Part shown: in pieces, positions 21,839 through 34,820 of the stretch
Numbering within the stretch: the first letter of the stretch is position 1
How the letters are laid out: the number at the start of each line of letters is the position of its first letter
Origin: Dactylorhiza incarnata
Lineage: Eukaryota; Streptophyta; Magnoliopsida; Asparagales; Orchidaceae
Assembly: GCA_033032865.1 (NCBI GenBank)
Contig: JAWHQI010000228.1
Location: forward strand, 2,766,501 to 2,830,500
Reading direction: 5' to 3'
Length of the DNA stretch: 64,000 bases
Program-made: the position numbers and the translations under genes
The notes under the pieces: model-generated
The model's database searches: none
Told to the model about the DNA's origin: nothing
What the model saw: the letters and a program-made list of their open reading frames with translations, nothing else

Positions 21839-23711
21839 CGACTCGCAGCAGCTATTCTGTGGGCTGTTTGTAAAGAACTTTGTTATTGTTTTCCTTTAAT
21901 GTGAGGCGATGACGAATGACAACTTGAAATGAAATGGTGGAATTTTTCTCTACTATGTTTAGGGCATTGAGGATGGTCTGGGGAGAGGTTTCTCAGGCAA
22001 CCCATGCGAGTATCATTATGGTTAGACTTTGTTTGCTCACTAATTATCAAGTCATCTAAGCCTTATTTTTTGGACATTGTTTGCTAACTATTTCTTGAAA
22101 TGTCAAGCCCACAAAAACTTCAGCATGTATACAAAGCTAACTATTGTTTGGACTTTGTTTGCTCACTATTTCTTGAAATATGCATACTAGATAACTTCAG
22201 CATGTATTCAATTCATTGGGGATGAGTAATGGAAATTAGCCCATTGGTACCAATCACTCCTTCGAGCGGTTCACAAACTGATACGTTAATGACATACTTT
22301 CATCTTACATATTCAACTTTAAGAACTATTGACTGTGAAATGAGAATTCATCTATTTTTATTTCACGCAAGATTATCATATCTTGTTGCGCAGGACAATG
22401 CAATATTATGATTTTTTATTATTTTTTATTTGGTTAAAGTTATATTTTGTGATTATTGTTCGGTTTGTATTTTTTTAGTGAATTTTAAAAGCTGTACCAA
22501 ATTCATAATGATTGCTTGGTTTTTTTTTCTTTTACAAAAATGATTGTTGTTCCAAATTCATATTGAATTAATTTCATTGTTGTACCAAATTGTTGTCTGA
22601 TTCATATTGAATCAAATTTCATTGTTATATCAAATTGCTTCCAAATTGATTCATAAAGAACTTGGAATGAATCTATAAGTAAAGACATGATGCACTTAGG
22701 CATTAGTGAGATTATGACTAAAGATAGTGTTACAATGGCAACAAAGGATCCATATAGTCAACCCCACTATGGTGGGATAAAGGTTTGAGTGCTTTTGTTT
22801 TTGTTATATCTATCTGACACTTCTCCCCAGTATGAAAACTATGAGGAATAATCTGTGGGATTCCTTATTGCACATAATGATGGATGGTTGTCAACATTAA
22901 ATTATATCTTTCTCTCTCTCTCCCCTCCCCCTCTGTCTCCTGCTCCCCTCACCCACTTAGTGGTCTCTAATTTTTTTTCCTGAGTATAGAGCTATTTTAT
23001 TTTCAAATTTGTTTTGTGTGCTATTAATATTTTTTTTCTTTTAGAAAGGCGATGACGATATATGGACAATTCATGTGTATAAAATTGATAAAAGCATTGA
23101 TGATGGCCTAAGAGTGAAATTTAAATCAGGCAACCCGTGCAATCATTATTGTACCTGAAGATTGAATCTCAAGGATGAGACTTCTCTATGTTCTATGAAA
23201 TTTTTTTGGAAACATCCGAGCCTTTTTCTATTTGTCAGAGAACTTATGCGTGCACTAAACTATTCTATTAATTTTTATTTTAAAATTTGTGTGATGTTAT
23301 TCATCTTTTCTTCTATTTTTTTTTAGAAAGGCAATAATGAATATGGATCCATGTGTATAATAATGGTAAAAGGCATTGAGGGTGGTCTATGGGAGATTTT
23401 TTACGTGTCAACCCAAGCAAGCTATTGGATTTGAAGTACCCAAGATTGGGGATAAGAGATCTCTTTCTTTCATTAATTTTTTGGAAACCATGTGAGCTTT
23501 CTCTTGATTTGAAAACTTCAAAGCTTTTTGAAATCTTCTATCATTTCATGGATCTATCCCTACTTTCAATATATATGGGAATTATTACCAAAACTTCCCC
23601 TGGAAGTTAGCATAATTACAGGTTGCAGCCCTCTTACTTTTGAAATTACAAGAAACCTCTTCTGTAAGTTTACATTTCATAGCATCCATGCACAAAAAAG
23701 TGTGTGTGTGT

Positions 23712-23898
23712 GGGGGGGGGGGGGGGGGGGGCTTTTTGTGCTTATTATTTTATTTTTATAACCATTTGTATTGGTGCAATGAATTAATCATTATCCCAAG
23801 GATACTCAACATATGCTTTTTGTACTTATTATTTTATTTTTATAACCATTTGTATTGGTGCAATAAATTAATCTTTATCCCGAGGTTACTCAACATAT
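23712..23898. repeat. G homopolymer followed by an 84-bp direct duplication
   Basis: A TG repeat runs into a G run of about 20 (23712-23731). It is followed by two 84-bp copies starting GCTTTTTGT(G/A)CTTATTATTTTATTTT at 23731 and 23815. The hydrophobic ORF across this area is an artefact of the low-complexity sequence. Confidence 0.75.
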
Positions 23899-25635
23899 AC
23901 ATTCGTGAGGTGTTGTGTTCACTTATGATCATCCACGAGTTTATGTCTCTTATTTGGACAATAATTTTCAAGTCACTTTATATTATTAATCTTTGCAACT
24001 TCACTTTTGCGTACCAATATCCTTTGATCCTTCTTGCTTCACTTTTGCATTTTTTTAACCCACCTAAACAAGGTATGAAATATTCATATGTAATCACCTG
24101 CTTTCTACTAAATGCAGTTTGATTTCTTTCGTAAAATAAATTCAACTCTATTTGGTACGATTTTGGTGTTTGATTTGTGTCTTTGTGAAAATCACATTTT
24201 TCAGATGTAAGCCAATCCAACTATTCTCTTCATTCGAGGAAAGCATTAGGAGAGCTTGAGGATGAGTTTAGCATTGTATTACATGCAAGTAATCATAATA
24301 TCTTCTAATATGATTTATTTCTAAGATAATATGACTAACTGTTACTTCTAGACAGCTTTATGGTATATATTCTGTGTTGCCATATCATAACAGTTTTCCC
24401 ATATGAAACATGGCAAGCTTGCACTTCTCCCTATTGGTATGATCGTGCAGATCATCTTAATTGTTTTAGGACTCTTTTTTTGGCTAAATAGATAATTAGA
24501 TTAGTATAGGAAAATGTTTTGGTTTCCTCAATCACTTATTTAGTTATGACTAAATATACCAAATTATTTTTGACCCTGATGTACTGTTTAATAGCTTTGA
24601 TATGGTTCTGTGCTCTTTAACAATTGAACTATTCCTAACATGAGATTTGGATTTGATTTAGAGTTCTTCTGGACGTGAGCTGGAGAAAGCTATCTTTGAA
24701 GATGTCGCATGTGGAGGAAAGTAGATAAATGGAAGGAGAGGAATGACGCCGGTCGAGGGGACCAAAATGCCACAACCATTGCACTAAATTATTCTACTGT
24801 ATTTGTTGTAGCATGTATTTTTCAATCTATACAATGGAACAGTGGTATTTATTTTATCTTACTACAATTTTTTGATTGATTTTTTTAAATGTTTCTGTTT
24901 GTGGTGACAGCCCGTCACCTCCTTTCAAAAGGTCCAAAACTTAAGAAACAGGGAACGAGACTCCTCATATTAGCAAAGGATGAAGTGCAATAGTTAATAT
25001 TAAAAAAATCACAATTTAGATACTATGTTCTGTAGTTATAACATTGATGTTTGGACTCATTCTAATGTGTGCCATATAATTTATTTTAGTTTTGTTTTTT
25101 ATTTTAGAACAATTATTAATGTTGAAAATATGGATTTGCCCTAATACCTGATTGGTTGATATCGAGTATAATATTCACCTATTGAAGACTGCTAAAATGC
25201 ACAACAGAACAATAAAAACCAATTTAAATTTACTCCATGCACAAGAGAATAACTAATTGGAATTTTTCCTAATAATCTATAGGTGAGGAAAGTCATTTTA
25301 GATCTACCCAATATATATATAGGAGAACAACTTAATATACGTATTATTGATTCATTTTTTTCTCTTAGAGGTCATTGAGTTGCATTTATACTTTAACGCC
25401 TTCAAATTCAACGACATCTTCAAATTCAGAGCCTTCAAATACAACGCCCCTCCCTGCCAAATGATATTTTCATTTCAAGAATATTCAATATTATGAGAAA
25501 CCATACAAGCATTTAAATTATCAAAAATAATCTGTGGTAGAAGAAACCACGAGCTTACCAAATGTTGGTGGCAATGAAAAATTCCAGAAACAAGACCGTA
25601 TCCCTTCTAAAGAAGTTCATCTAAGCAAATAACAA

Positions 25636-26125
25636 TGATGCCCCTCACGACAAATGTCATCGGCCACGACAAATGTCATTGCCCACGATCAATGTCATCG
25701 CCTACGACTAATGTCACCGCACATGACAAATGTTTCCGCCCACGACCAATGTCGCTGCCCACGCCGTTGCTTTCACATAGGGCAGGAGACCAGTGTCGTT
25801 GATTGGCGTGACATGCTCTACCTCACAATCATGGAAGTTAGACTTTTCAAAATAACCATGTCTTACAAATATCGCCCACCACGCCCATCAACTAATATGT
25901 TCACTGAGAAGTCATGTCAAGTTAATCAATGATCGTTGTTGCCTCCCACGACAAATGTCGTCCTCACGACAAATATCATCGTCCACGACAAATAATGTCG
26001 CCCCCATGACAAATGTCGCCTCCCACGACCATTGTTGCCCCTCATGACAAATGTTGCCCCCCATGACAAATATCCTCACCCATGACAAATATGGCCCCCA
26101 CGACAAATGTTGCCCGCACGGGGGG

Positions 26126-26162
<37 letters not shown>
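25636..26162. repeat. 19-bp ACGACAAATGTC minisatellite and 36-base G run
   Basis: First block about 25636-25760 with near-regular 19-bp units (CCACGACAAATGTCATCGC form). A more irregular second block covers about 25936-26115. A G run follows (26120-26125, then 26127-26162 unbroken), with a few more units at 26208-26280. Both blocks end in the same tail, CCCACGCCGTTGC...TCACATAGGGC. Confidence 0.75.
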
Positions 26163-26164
<2 letters not shown>

Positions 26165-26334
26165 GTGCACTGTCGAATGGGAGCAAAGCCCGCTAAGAGT
26201 TGGCGAGCACAACAAATGTCACCGCACCCGACGAGAGAGAGAGATAGTCATCACCCACGACAAATGTCGCCGCCCACGCCGTTGCACTCACATAGGGCCG
26301 GAGGCCCGTGCCGTTTCACTCGTATATCTATATA

Positions 26335-28384
26335 TATTAATTATAATTAGACACTAGTATTATACTAGTGTTATAATATATTATTACGGTGTATTATATA
26401 TTATGAACATTAGTACCTTTGTTAGACTATTTTGTATATTATGCTACTAAACTATAATAGACTATATAAATACTACAATAAATAGTATAATATAGTTTAT
26501 TATAATATTATTATACATACAATTATATCATAATATAGAAATATAGTAGTATAATAGTATACTAGACTATAATACATCTATAGTATAATATAGTATATAT
26601 ATACTATATGCTATATTTTATAGTATACAATATACTATATATTAGTAATAAACTAATATATAATATTATATAGACTAGTAAAGCATAATATAAATATACA
26701 ATATTTTATATGATATAATAATATATTAAAATACTAAAAATTATAGAATATTATAATATACTATCTTTGAATAGATTATACTATATTATATATGGCATAA
26801 CCTAATTTATATTATTATACTATGTACTATATACAATAGTAATTATAAAACTATTATTCATACTATAATAATATATACACTAATATTAGTATATTATATT
26901 ACTCTATAAGCAATAATATCGTATAGTGTGTATATCCATACTACAGAATATAGTATGTAGACTATACATAATAATCAATAATATACTACACATATTATTG
27001 CATATACTATATACAATAATATACTATATAGTGTATACATCATACTATATATAATACTAGTGTAATATATATTATAGTACACTATAATATTGGCTATTAT
27101 ACTATTTGTATATATAGCTATAATACTAATACTATAATTGTATAGTATAATATTGTATAGTATAATATTGTATAGTATTAATATACTACTATAACTATAC
27201 ATTAGTATACTAATATTAGTGTATATATTATAACCTGTTATACTAAAATTAGTATACTAATAAGATTGTATATTATTCTACTTTATACTATAATGTAGTA
27301 TATATAACATAATATAGTATTATATAATGATATATTATAGTTTATTAATACAGTATTATACAATATTATATTGTAGTAGTATATATTAAACTAATATGAC
27401 ATATATTAGTATACTATTTTATAGTAAAAAGCATACTAATAATATAATACCAATATTATATTACTAGTAGAATTACTTTAGTATTATATAGTATACTATA
27501 CATTATTATATAGTATATTATACACTATAATATTGTATTATATTATGTCTCTACACTAATACACTAGTACTATTGTATTATATTAGTATAGTATACTATA
27601 ATTGATTATTATAGTACATAAAATGCTATATTATATTATACTAGTATATTACATACTGTAATATTATAATATTATAATAGACTATAATACTAATGTAATA
27701 TAGTAGTATTTTATTGTATATATAATACATGGATAATAATATATTCTAGTGTATTACAAGAATATAGTGTATTATACTAGTCTAATACTCTATACTGTAT
27801 TATATAGTATACTAGTATTGTACTATAACTAATAGTTTAGTATTATATAGTATAGTACACTTTAATATACTAAATATACTATTATACACTAGTAATTAGT
27901 ATTATATTATAGTATTAGAATAATATATATATATTAGTATAAAATAATATTTTATTACAATAATATATTAGACTATATATAGTATGTAGTATATATAGAA
28001 TACTGGTATTAGTAAAATAATACATAACAATGAACATAATATAGTGTATATAAACTAGTACACTACATATATACTATAATATTATATCGTAGACTAGTTA
28101 TTATCCATGATATTATATAGTGTATAATATTATATTATAATAATAATATTATAGAATAGACTACTATATTACATTAGTATGCACTGTTATAATAATATAA
28201 AATATTACAATACTATAATATACTAATCTAGTATACTATAGTATAGTATATATAGTATTATAGTATAATATATTATGATATTATATTGCATAATATATAT
28301 AATATACTAAAGACTATAGTATAATATATTATGTTATATAATAATATATACTAGTATATATTAGCCTAAATAGTATACTATAAT
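26335..28384. repeat. TA-rich low-complexity array
   Basis: About 2 kb of A/T words such as TATAATATAC and ACTAGTATA without fixed period. The Sirevirus-like element at 28390 is inserted in it, and the array resumes briefly at 46031. No gene. Confidence 0.85.
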
Positions 28385-28389
28385 AGTAG

Positions 28390-29870
28390 TGTTCGGTATT
28401 GCAGCTACAATAACCTTGATTTGAAGAAGTGTCCCTTGAACTAAGATGAATTGATTTTGTATTTGATGTAGTTTCTTAGTTGTGTGTATGTAGGACTCTA
28501 ATTGCTAAGTACAAACCTATGTCAGGTTTCAATGAGCCATAAACATAGGCCTATGCAATGTAATCCCTCTAAGTATAGACCAAGGTGTTGACTCATGTGA
28601 AATCTATCTATTGGTATGTACTTCATATTCAAACATTATGGAGAAGACAAGGTGAAGCAGGTGCTGAATTCAGATGTGGAAGATAATAGCCTATGTCATT
28701 TTCGTCGAGTGGTCTCAAAGAATCCAAGTTAATTCGCCGAGACAACTCGTGAAAGACTTAGATATTCATCGATTATACTCGAGAAGTATCAAAAAAACTC
28801 ATTAAATGATTTTCGTCGAGTAAATGTTGTTCAATCGAGAACACCCGACGAATTCGTCGAGTAATCTGCTGATTTATCGTGATCACTCGACGAATTCGTC
28901 GAGTGATCTCGTGAAATACTCAAGTGGACTTAGTTTCTTTACTTCCTAACTCAGCTTTTGTCTCTTAGTCAATTCGACAAGTCTTATATATAATTTGTAG
29001 AGTAATCTTGTATTCGAAGAGTCCATTCGACGAATCCAGACAAAGCGTGTTTTCTTCTATTTTGACGTGTTTTTCCTTTTAGGATATTTTAGCCATGTAT
29101 AGTTCACGTGGATCTCTATCTGTAAGAGTTGTTTATAACCATTTGAAGGAGAGCTATAAATACCTAAAGGACATTTCTATTAACCCTAATCATGCAATTT
29201 GGAAAGAAAGACATCGAGATTTCCGTCGGCCATCTCTCTTGTTCTCACAAAGAAGATCTCTTGCCGCCGACAAGTTCTGTGCTCGATTCTACTGCAAGTC
29301 TCGATTCAACAAGATCTCAGTGCTCAGATTGATTCAAGTATTCTCTAGATCTTGTTGGGTCGAAAAGTATTTAGACCAAAGTTTTCAATACAAAAGATTT
29401 CTTCTCCATCTTTCAAGTTCAGGATTTCATCTATTTCAAGGAAGAAGAAGACCTATTATTTCAGATCTGAAGAAGTAGAATCTCCTTGAGATTCTTAGAG
29501 ATTGGATTTTCAATCCGAAGTTCTTATAATATCTTTTACATATTCTTTTAGGAAGTTTTATCTTCCGAGTCTTTGTAGATCCTATTTTAGAGGATCGAGT
29601 TTGTAGGAGAGTTTAATTCTTTGAGTTTGTAGGAGATGGTGTTCTCCGAGTTTGTAGGAGTCTTACTCCGAGCTGTAAGATTATTCATAATCTGAGATTA
29701 GTGAAGTAGCCTAGTTTAGTCAGATGTGCTAGACAGGTGAGGTGGGAAAGTGGAGTACCCACATTGGGGAGCCACTATAAAATCCTTGTATTTGTGTGTG
29801 CTTTGTTTTCTGTGCGCTTTTATTTATAAAGTTTTAATTCGGCATAAAAAGCCATATAACTCACCTATCA
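28390..29870 (+). repeat. 5' LTR of Sirevirus-like element, first part
   Basis: Starts TGTTCGGTATTG and matches 44519-45990. It is interrupted at 29870 by the chromovirus and resumes at 38534-38573 (CACCCTCTAGGTGGTTTAAG... to TTTCA). The combined length of about 1,520 bp agrees with the 1,507-bp 3' LTR. It contains CGACGAATTCGTCG palindromes at 28680-29040. Confidence 0.9.
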
Positions 29871-31775
29871 TGTAACACCCTCCCTGTTACATAGAATATA
29901 GCAGTAGGTCCGGCCGGGACCCCATGCCATATTAAACGCACAAAAGAGCGCGTTACTTAATTAGTGTTAAACAGCTAATAACATAACCATCTCAGCACAC
30001 AGAGTCACACAACGGAAGCATTTGATTTCAATTATAACCAGCTTATACAATGTCCACTATAGCCACTAGGAATGAAATACATTTCAAGTTCTTTACAAGG
30101 TTTGTTTAAATAATAAAGGTGGCTTATAAACATCGGCACGCAGGCCGGCCACAGATGAAATAAAAGTAAACATAACAACTCGACCTTCAAGGGCCAGCAC
30201 CGCACAGCAGCAGGGGTTTCAGTCCGCTATTTACCGCTAGTTTCACCAGGACCTGTACAAGCAAAACCACCAAGTGGTGGGAAAATAGACAACCGGACAG
30301 CTTTAGCTGACCAAATATTATAATGACCGCACCCCATGCCCGGGGCGGCGGTGCTCCTTCCCTTCAAGCAAGCAATAGGAGTATATATTTCCCAGGTGCG
30401 TCTAAGCACCGCATAGAAACAATCACCATGTACGTCAACTCTCGGCCGCACGTATAGTGCTCTCAAGGCACACACTAGTCTACTCCGTGAGTTACGCTTC
30501 CACGCTAAGCATTTTTCAAGTTAGTCAAACATGAGCTTTCTCTCGTCAAGATTGGCAGACCTTGACGAGCCACAGTCCCAAACGGCACATCGTGACCCGA
30601 GGTTGCTACCCTCTTCACATGACGGCTAAGGGTGGGGTTTCGGTTCCACCTGATTCCCGCGCTCATTAAATTAGGCAATACGATCACCTAAAACGGGTAT
30701 GGCTTTCCCTAACCCGCTCTTGACCAGCAAGGCCAATGAAGCAAGGTACACCAGACCTCCAACTTCTGCTGCTACAACCCAGTTCTTGGACTTAGGTTTC
30801 ACAGGCTCCACATATTGCTCCCTGGGAGCTAACGCCGGCGTTAACGCTAGCGCCCGACGTTAGTGACAGAACTCAGTTCTACCACCCTTTTTTCGAGTAT
30901 GTTCGGTGATACACCTCCAGAACTCTTTGTGCACGTCATAGCAACCAAAACCCAAAAAATCACAGCATATATCACGGAGTCTTCTCCGGAGTGCAATAAC
31001 ATATGAACATCACCAATCCAGACCAACCTGTCCAGATGGGCTTCATACAGCATGCCTATGCCAGTACTTCGATTCCGGACTCTATATGCAATTTTCTACG
31101 GGGATAACATCGACCCGTTGGCAGAAATCTATCCACTCGCTAGTGGAAATCTGCCTACTACTATGCAAATCAATGGACGAACGTGTCCAAAGATGTAAGG
31201 AGGAGAATCGTTACCCTTGTCGTTCGTTTCTGCACCATGATCAGCAAGATATTCGGCTGGAATCGACGATGGCACAAACACGCAAGCAATCTACTTCACG
31301 GATTTTCCCTCGACACAACAAAGGCTCACCTCCAACGGATCTCCTTCCCAGCTCTCAGCCCACAGCTCTAAGAAAAGCAGAGGGTTTCAGAGAAAATGAG
31401 AAGAAAAGTCAGATTTGCTGTACATAAATACTTTCTTAGCTAACGCCGACGTTAGCACCTAACACCGCGCGTTAGCCCCTAAGGCGGTGGATAAGCTTAT
31501 CCACAGCCGCTTAAGGGATCCAATTGCGTCTCGACGTCTCGACGTCCGTCGACACTAAGACTTAGGCTAACGCCTGGTGTTAGCGTTAACGCATGGCGCT
31601 AGCTCTCAGCGTTATCTATCCGCTGGGAAAAATCTGGAGTGCTACCAACATTTCTCGAGAATAACATATTTCTCGGAAAGTGCGCTACCGTCGGCGCTAG
31701 CACTAGCGCCTGGCGCTAGCTCCTTAGCTTCAGTACACCTCTACTTTCTTTGCACTTAGAACATGGGGTCTTACA
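29871..31775 (-). repeat. 3' LTR of nested chromovirus
   Basis: 1,905 bp. Minus strand starts TGTAAGACCCCATG at 31775 and ends GGGTGTTACA at 29871. It matches 36697-38528 throughout. Several plus- and minus-strand ORFs of 60-113 codons in it occur at equivalent places in the other LTR but show no domain. Confidence 0.9.
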
Positions 31776-31777
31776 AT

Positions 31778-31790
31778 TCTTCCCCTCTTA
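31778..31790 (-). other. Polypurine tract of nested chromovirus
   Basis: Minus strand TAAGAGGGGAAGAA, 2 bp before the 3' LTR, the expected start site for plus-strand DNA synthesis. Confidence 0.8.
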
Positions 31791-31858
31791 AAAGAATTTT
31801 GTCCCGAAACTTTAACAGCGAAAATAACAACAAGATACAAAAACAAATAACTTGTACC

Positions 31859-33295
31859 TTAACGGAACAATTCGGGGAACTCGTCATGCATGGTTTGCTC
31901 ATGCTCCCATGAAAGCTCCTCACGGACGCAATTGTTCCAGCGGACCTTGACCATCTTGATCAGTTTATTCCGCAGCTACTTAACATCAGTGTCTTCGATG
32001 CATATAGGCATAACTTTTGCCTTTAGCCCCTCATCGACTGGCACTTGATTTGTCGCAATCACTTTGTTAGGCTCTGGCACTGCCTTCCTCAGCACAGATA
32101 TGTGAAACACATCATGTAAGCCGCTCAACTCTGTCAAAAGAGCGAGCTGATAGGCCGCTTCACCAACACGTTCCAGTATCTCGAACGGTCCAAGGTATCT
32201 CGGACTCAGCTTTTTCAAGCGTCGAATCCTTGACACACCTTTGAATGGCTTGATTTTGAGATACGACCAATCGCCGATGGCGAATTCAATGTTTCTGTGC
32301 TTGGAATTATAGTACTTTGCTTGCCTATCTTGCGCAACTAACAATCTCTCCCGGATTGTTTGAATAGCTAAATTTGCATCTTCAACTTCTTTCCGCTTAA
32401 ACAGCTTCGTCTCACCTGTCTCCTCCCAGGCTAAGGGAGTGCGAGAAGCTCTACCATAGAGGCCCTCGAAGGGCGCCATATTTATACTTGCCTGATAGCT
32501 GTTATTATAAGCAAACTCGATCATAAAAAGATGATCTTCCCACTTCTTACCGAAATCCAGGACGCACATACGGAGCATGTCCTCCAGAATTCTGTTCGTA
32601 CGTTCAGTCTGTCCATCCATTTAAGGATGGAAGGCAGTACTAAACTTCAATTTTGTGCCCAACAACTGGTGGATTAGCCTCCAATCTTTCGAAGTAAAGC
32701 GTCCATCTCGGTAATTGACGATGCTACGGGGCACATCGTGCAATCGTACAATGCTATCAACATAAAGCGTTGCTAACTTTTCTACTGAATCGTCCAGCCG
32801 GTTAGGAATAAAGTGGGCTACCTTCGTCAAGCGATCCACGATAACCCAAATAGCATCATTTCCACTCTGTGATCTCGGCAAACCGTGCACGAAATCCATA
32901 GAAATATCGTCAAATTTCCATTCCGGTATAGGCAACGACTTCAGAAACCCACAAGGTTTCTGACATTCCGCCTTCACAAGTGCGCAAGTTTTGCATTTGC
33001 CCACATACAAGGAGATGTTTTTCTTCAAACCTGGCCACCAAAACAGCCTCTTCATGTCCTGGTACATTTTTGTGCTCCCTGGGTGAATTGAGTACTTTGA
33101 GAAATGGGCTTCGTACATCAATTCCTCCCGCAATTTACCCACATTTGGGATGCACAACCGACCATCTTTCCACATCAGACCGTCGTCTAACACAAACTCT
33201 GCATCAGTCCCAACAGCAGACTCCACCAAGTAGCGCTGCATGCTCGAATCAAGCTCCAGGGCCAGTCGTATTCTGTCCGCGTGGTCGTATTGCAC
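31859..33295 (-). pseudogene. Chromovirus integrase with chromodomain
   Basis: Zinc site (HFSKYSIHPG...CKTCALVKAECQ), catalytic core with first Asp (DDISMDFVHGLPRS), a damaged second region (IVNYRDGRFTS where relatives read VSDRDG) and the Glu region (MDGQTERTNRILEDML). A TAA near 32621 separates the two ORFs (33295-32621 and 32620-31976). The C-terminal domain (LKKLSPRYLGPFEILERVG, LHDVFHISVLR) is followed by a stop near 31976. A chromodomain-like tail then reads to TAA 31859-31861 (VKVRWNNCVREELSWEHE...FPELF). In chromoviruses the chromodomain guides integration to marked chromatin. Confidence 0.88.
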
Positions 33296-33301
33296 CTCCG
33301 T

Positions 33302-34811
33302 CTAGTTCAAGCACGCACTTGCACTAGAACTCCTCTCCACACTAGAGATCTCTAAAGCTTCTAAGTAACTGATAAGATGCGAGTCATGCATCTGAACCCA
33401 GTTAGCCTGCGCAAAATCCCTCCGGCTCAAAGCATCTGCGGCGACATTTCCTTTCCCGGGAGTATAGTGTAACTCAAAAGTGTAGTCCCCCAGGAACTCC
33501 ATTCACCTTCGTTGTCGCATATTGAGCTCTTTCTGATTTAATAGATACTTTAGGCTCTTATTGTCTATAAAGATATCCACCTTCACACCATACAAGTAGT
33601 GTCACTATAATTTCAGAGCGAATATCACGGCCGCCAACTCCAAGTCGTGGACAGGGGAATTCTGCTCATGCACTTTCAACTGGCGAGAGCCATAAGATAT
33701 TACTTGACCGTTCTGAAGAAGTACGCAGCCTAAGCCACTCTCTAACGCATCGCTGTAAATTTCATAGCCTTCTGTACCACATGGCAAACATAAGATTGGT
33801 GCTGTGGTCAGACGACTCTTTAACTCCTCAAAAGCTTGTGCACACACTGGTGAGCAAATAAATTTCTGATCCTTCCTTGTCAAAGTTGTGAGAGGAAGAG
33901 CAATCCGCAAAAAGTTCTCCATGAAGCGCCTATAGTAGCCTGCAAGTCCAAGGAAACTCCTGACTTCTGCTACTATTTTCAAAATGGGCCACTCCTTGAT
34001 AGCAATTATCTTCGCTGGATCTACTGCGATACCCTCACCACTAACCACATGACCAAGGAACGCGACCGAGGCTAGCCAAAACTCACACTTTGAGAACTTG
34101 GCATACAGCTGACTTCGCCGCAGGGTCTCCAACACTACGCGTAAATGAACCGCGTGTTCTTCTTCAGATTGAGAGTATACCAGAATATTGTCGATAAAGA
34201 CGATCACAAACCGTTCAAGACACTCTCGAAAGGTCCTATTCATTAGATCAATAAATACTGACGACGCATTCATCAGTCCAAATGGCATTACAGTGAACTC
34301 ATAGTGCCTGTAACGGGTACTGAATGCCGTCTTGGGGATATCACAATCCCGAAATCTGCAACTGATAGTAACCAGACTTAAGATCCAGCTTTGAATACAC
34401 CGACGAACCCACTAGCTGATCAAATAATTCATCGATTCGAGGAATTTGATACTTGTTCTTCTTGGACAGCTTGTTTAATTCACGGTAGTCGATACAGAGA
34501 CGTAGGCTTCCGTCCTTCTTCTTCACAAAGAGGACCGGAGCACCCCAAGGTGATGTACTTGGGCGTATGTAGCCTTGCTCGAGCAACTCTTGTAATTGAA
34601 CCTTTAATTTTGCCATCTCCTTTGGCGCAATACGGTACAGAGAGCGTGACACAGGCTTGGCACCTGACACCAGCTCTATTGTGAAGTGAATCTCTCGCTG
34701 AGGTGGAGCCCCAGGATGATATTTCGGAAACACATCGGGAAACTTTGAGACAAAAGGAACATCACTCAAACTGGGCTGAAGCTTTGCAGCCCCCACTAGC
34801 ACAAAACACAA
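33302..34811 (-). pseudogene. Chromovirus reverse transcriptase and RNase H
   Basis: RT begins with the leader [19 protein letters not shown] and continues [28 protein letters not shown] and [12 protein letters not shown]. It is frameshifted near 34330 and resumes [12 protein letters not shown]. The catalytic motif reads FIDNILVYS instead of FIDDILVYS, so one metal-binding Asp is lost. RNase H starts at [18 protein letters not shown] and is broken again near 33605, with its end at 33502-33302 (YTPGKGNVAADALSRR). Inactive as it stands. Confidence 0.88.
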
Positions 34812-34820
34812 TTATGCGCC

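Larger units (their letters stand above)
18038..26334. other. Helitron/MITE-like repeat region, non-coding
   Basis: Lies between two TA-rich arrays. It starts TCTATACTACTTTAAAAAGAAG after an A, like a plant Helitron 5' end, and that terminal module recurs in both orientations at about 19385 (minus), 19864 (plus), 20228 (minus), 20704 (plus), 20884-20940 (minus), 20975-21036 (minus), 21492 (plus) and 21671 (plus). No Rep/helicase or transposase protein is visible. A possible 3' end is the GC stem GGGCC-GGA-GGCCC near 26296, but no CTRR end follows it at the usual distance. The open frames inside (for example 22229-22411 and 23640-24122) have no recognisable domain. Confidence 0.45.

Noticed and set aside
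23640..24122. 160-codon hydrophobic ORF, possible membrane protein
   Set aside because: It crosses a G run and an 84-bp duplication of AT-rich DNA; no conserved motif.
26051..26357. Glycine-rich ORFs
   Set aside because: They are translations of the G homopolymer and the 19-bp minisatellite.
26975..27202. Tyr/Ile-rich ORF
   Set aside because: Chance reading of the TA-rich array.
30227..31759. Several ORFs of 60-113 codons with repeats at 37243-38512
   Set aside because: They are duplicated only because they lie in the two LTRs of the nested chromovirus; no domain.
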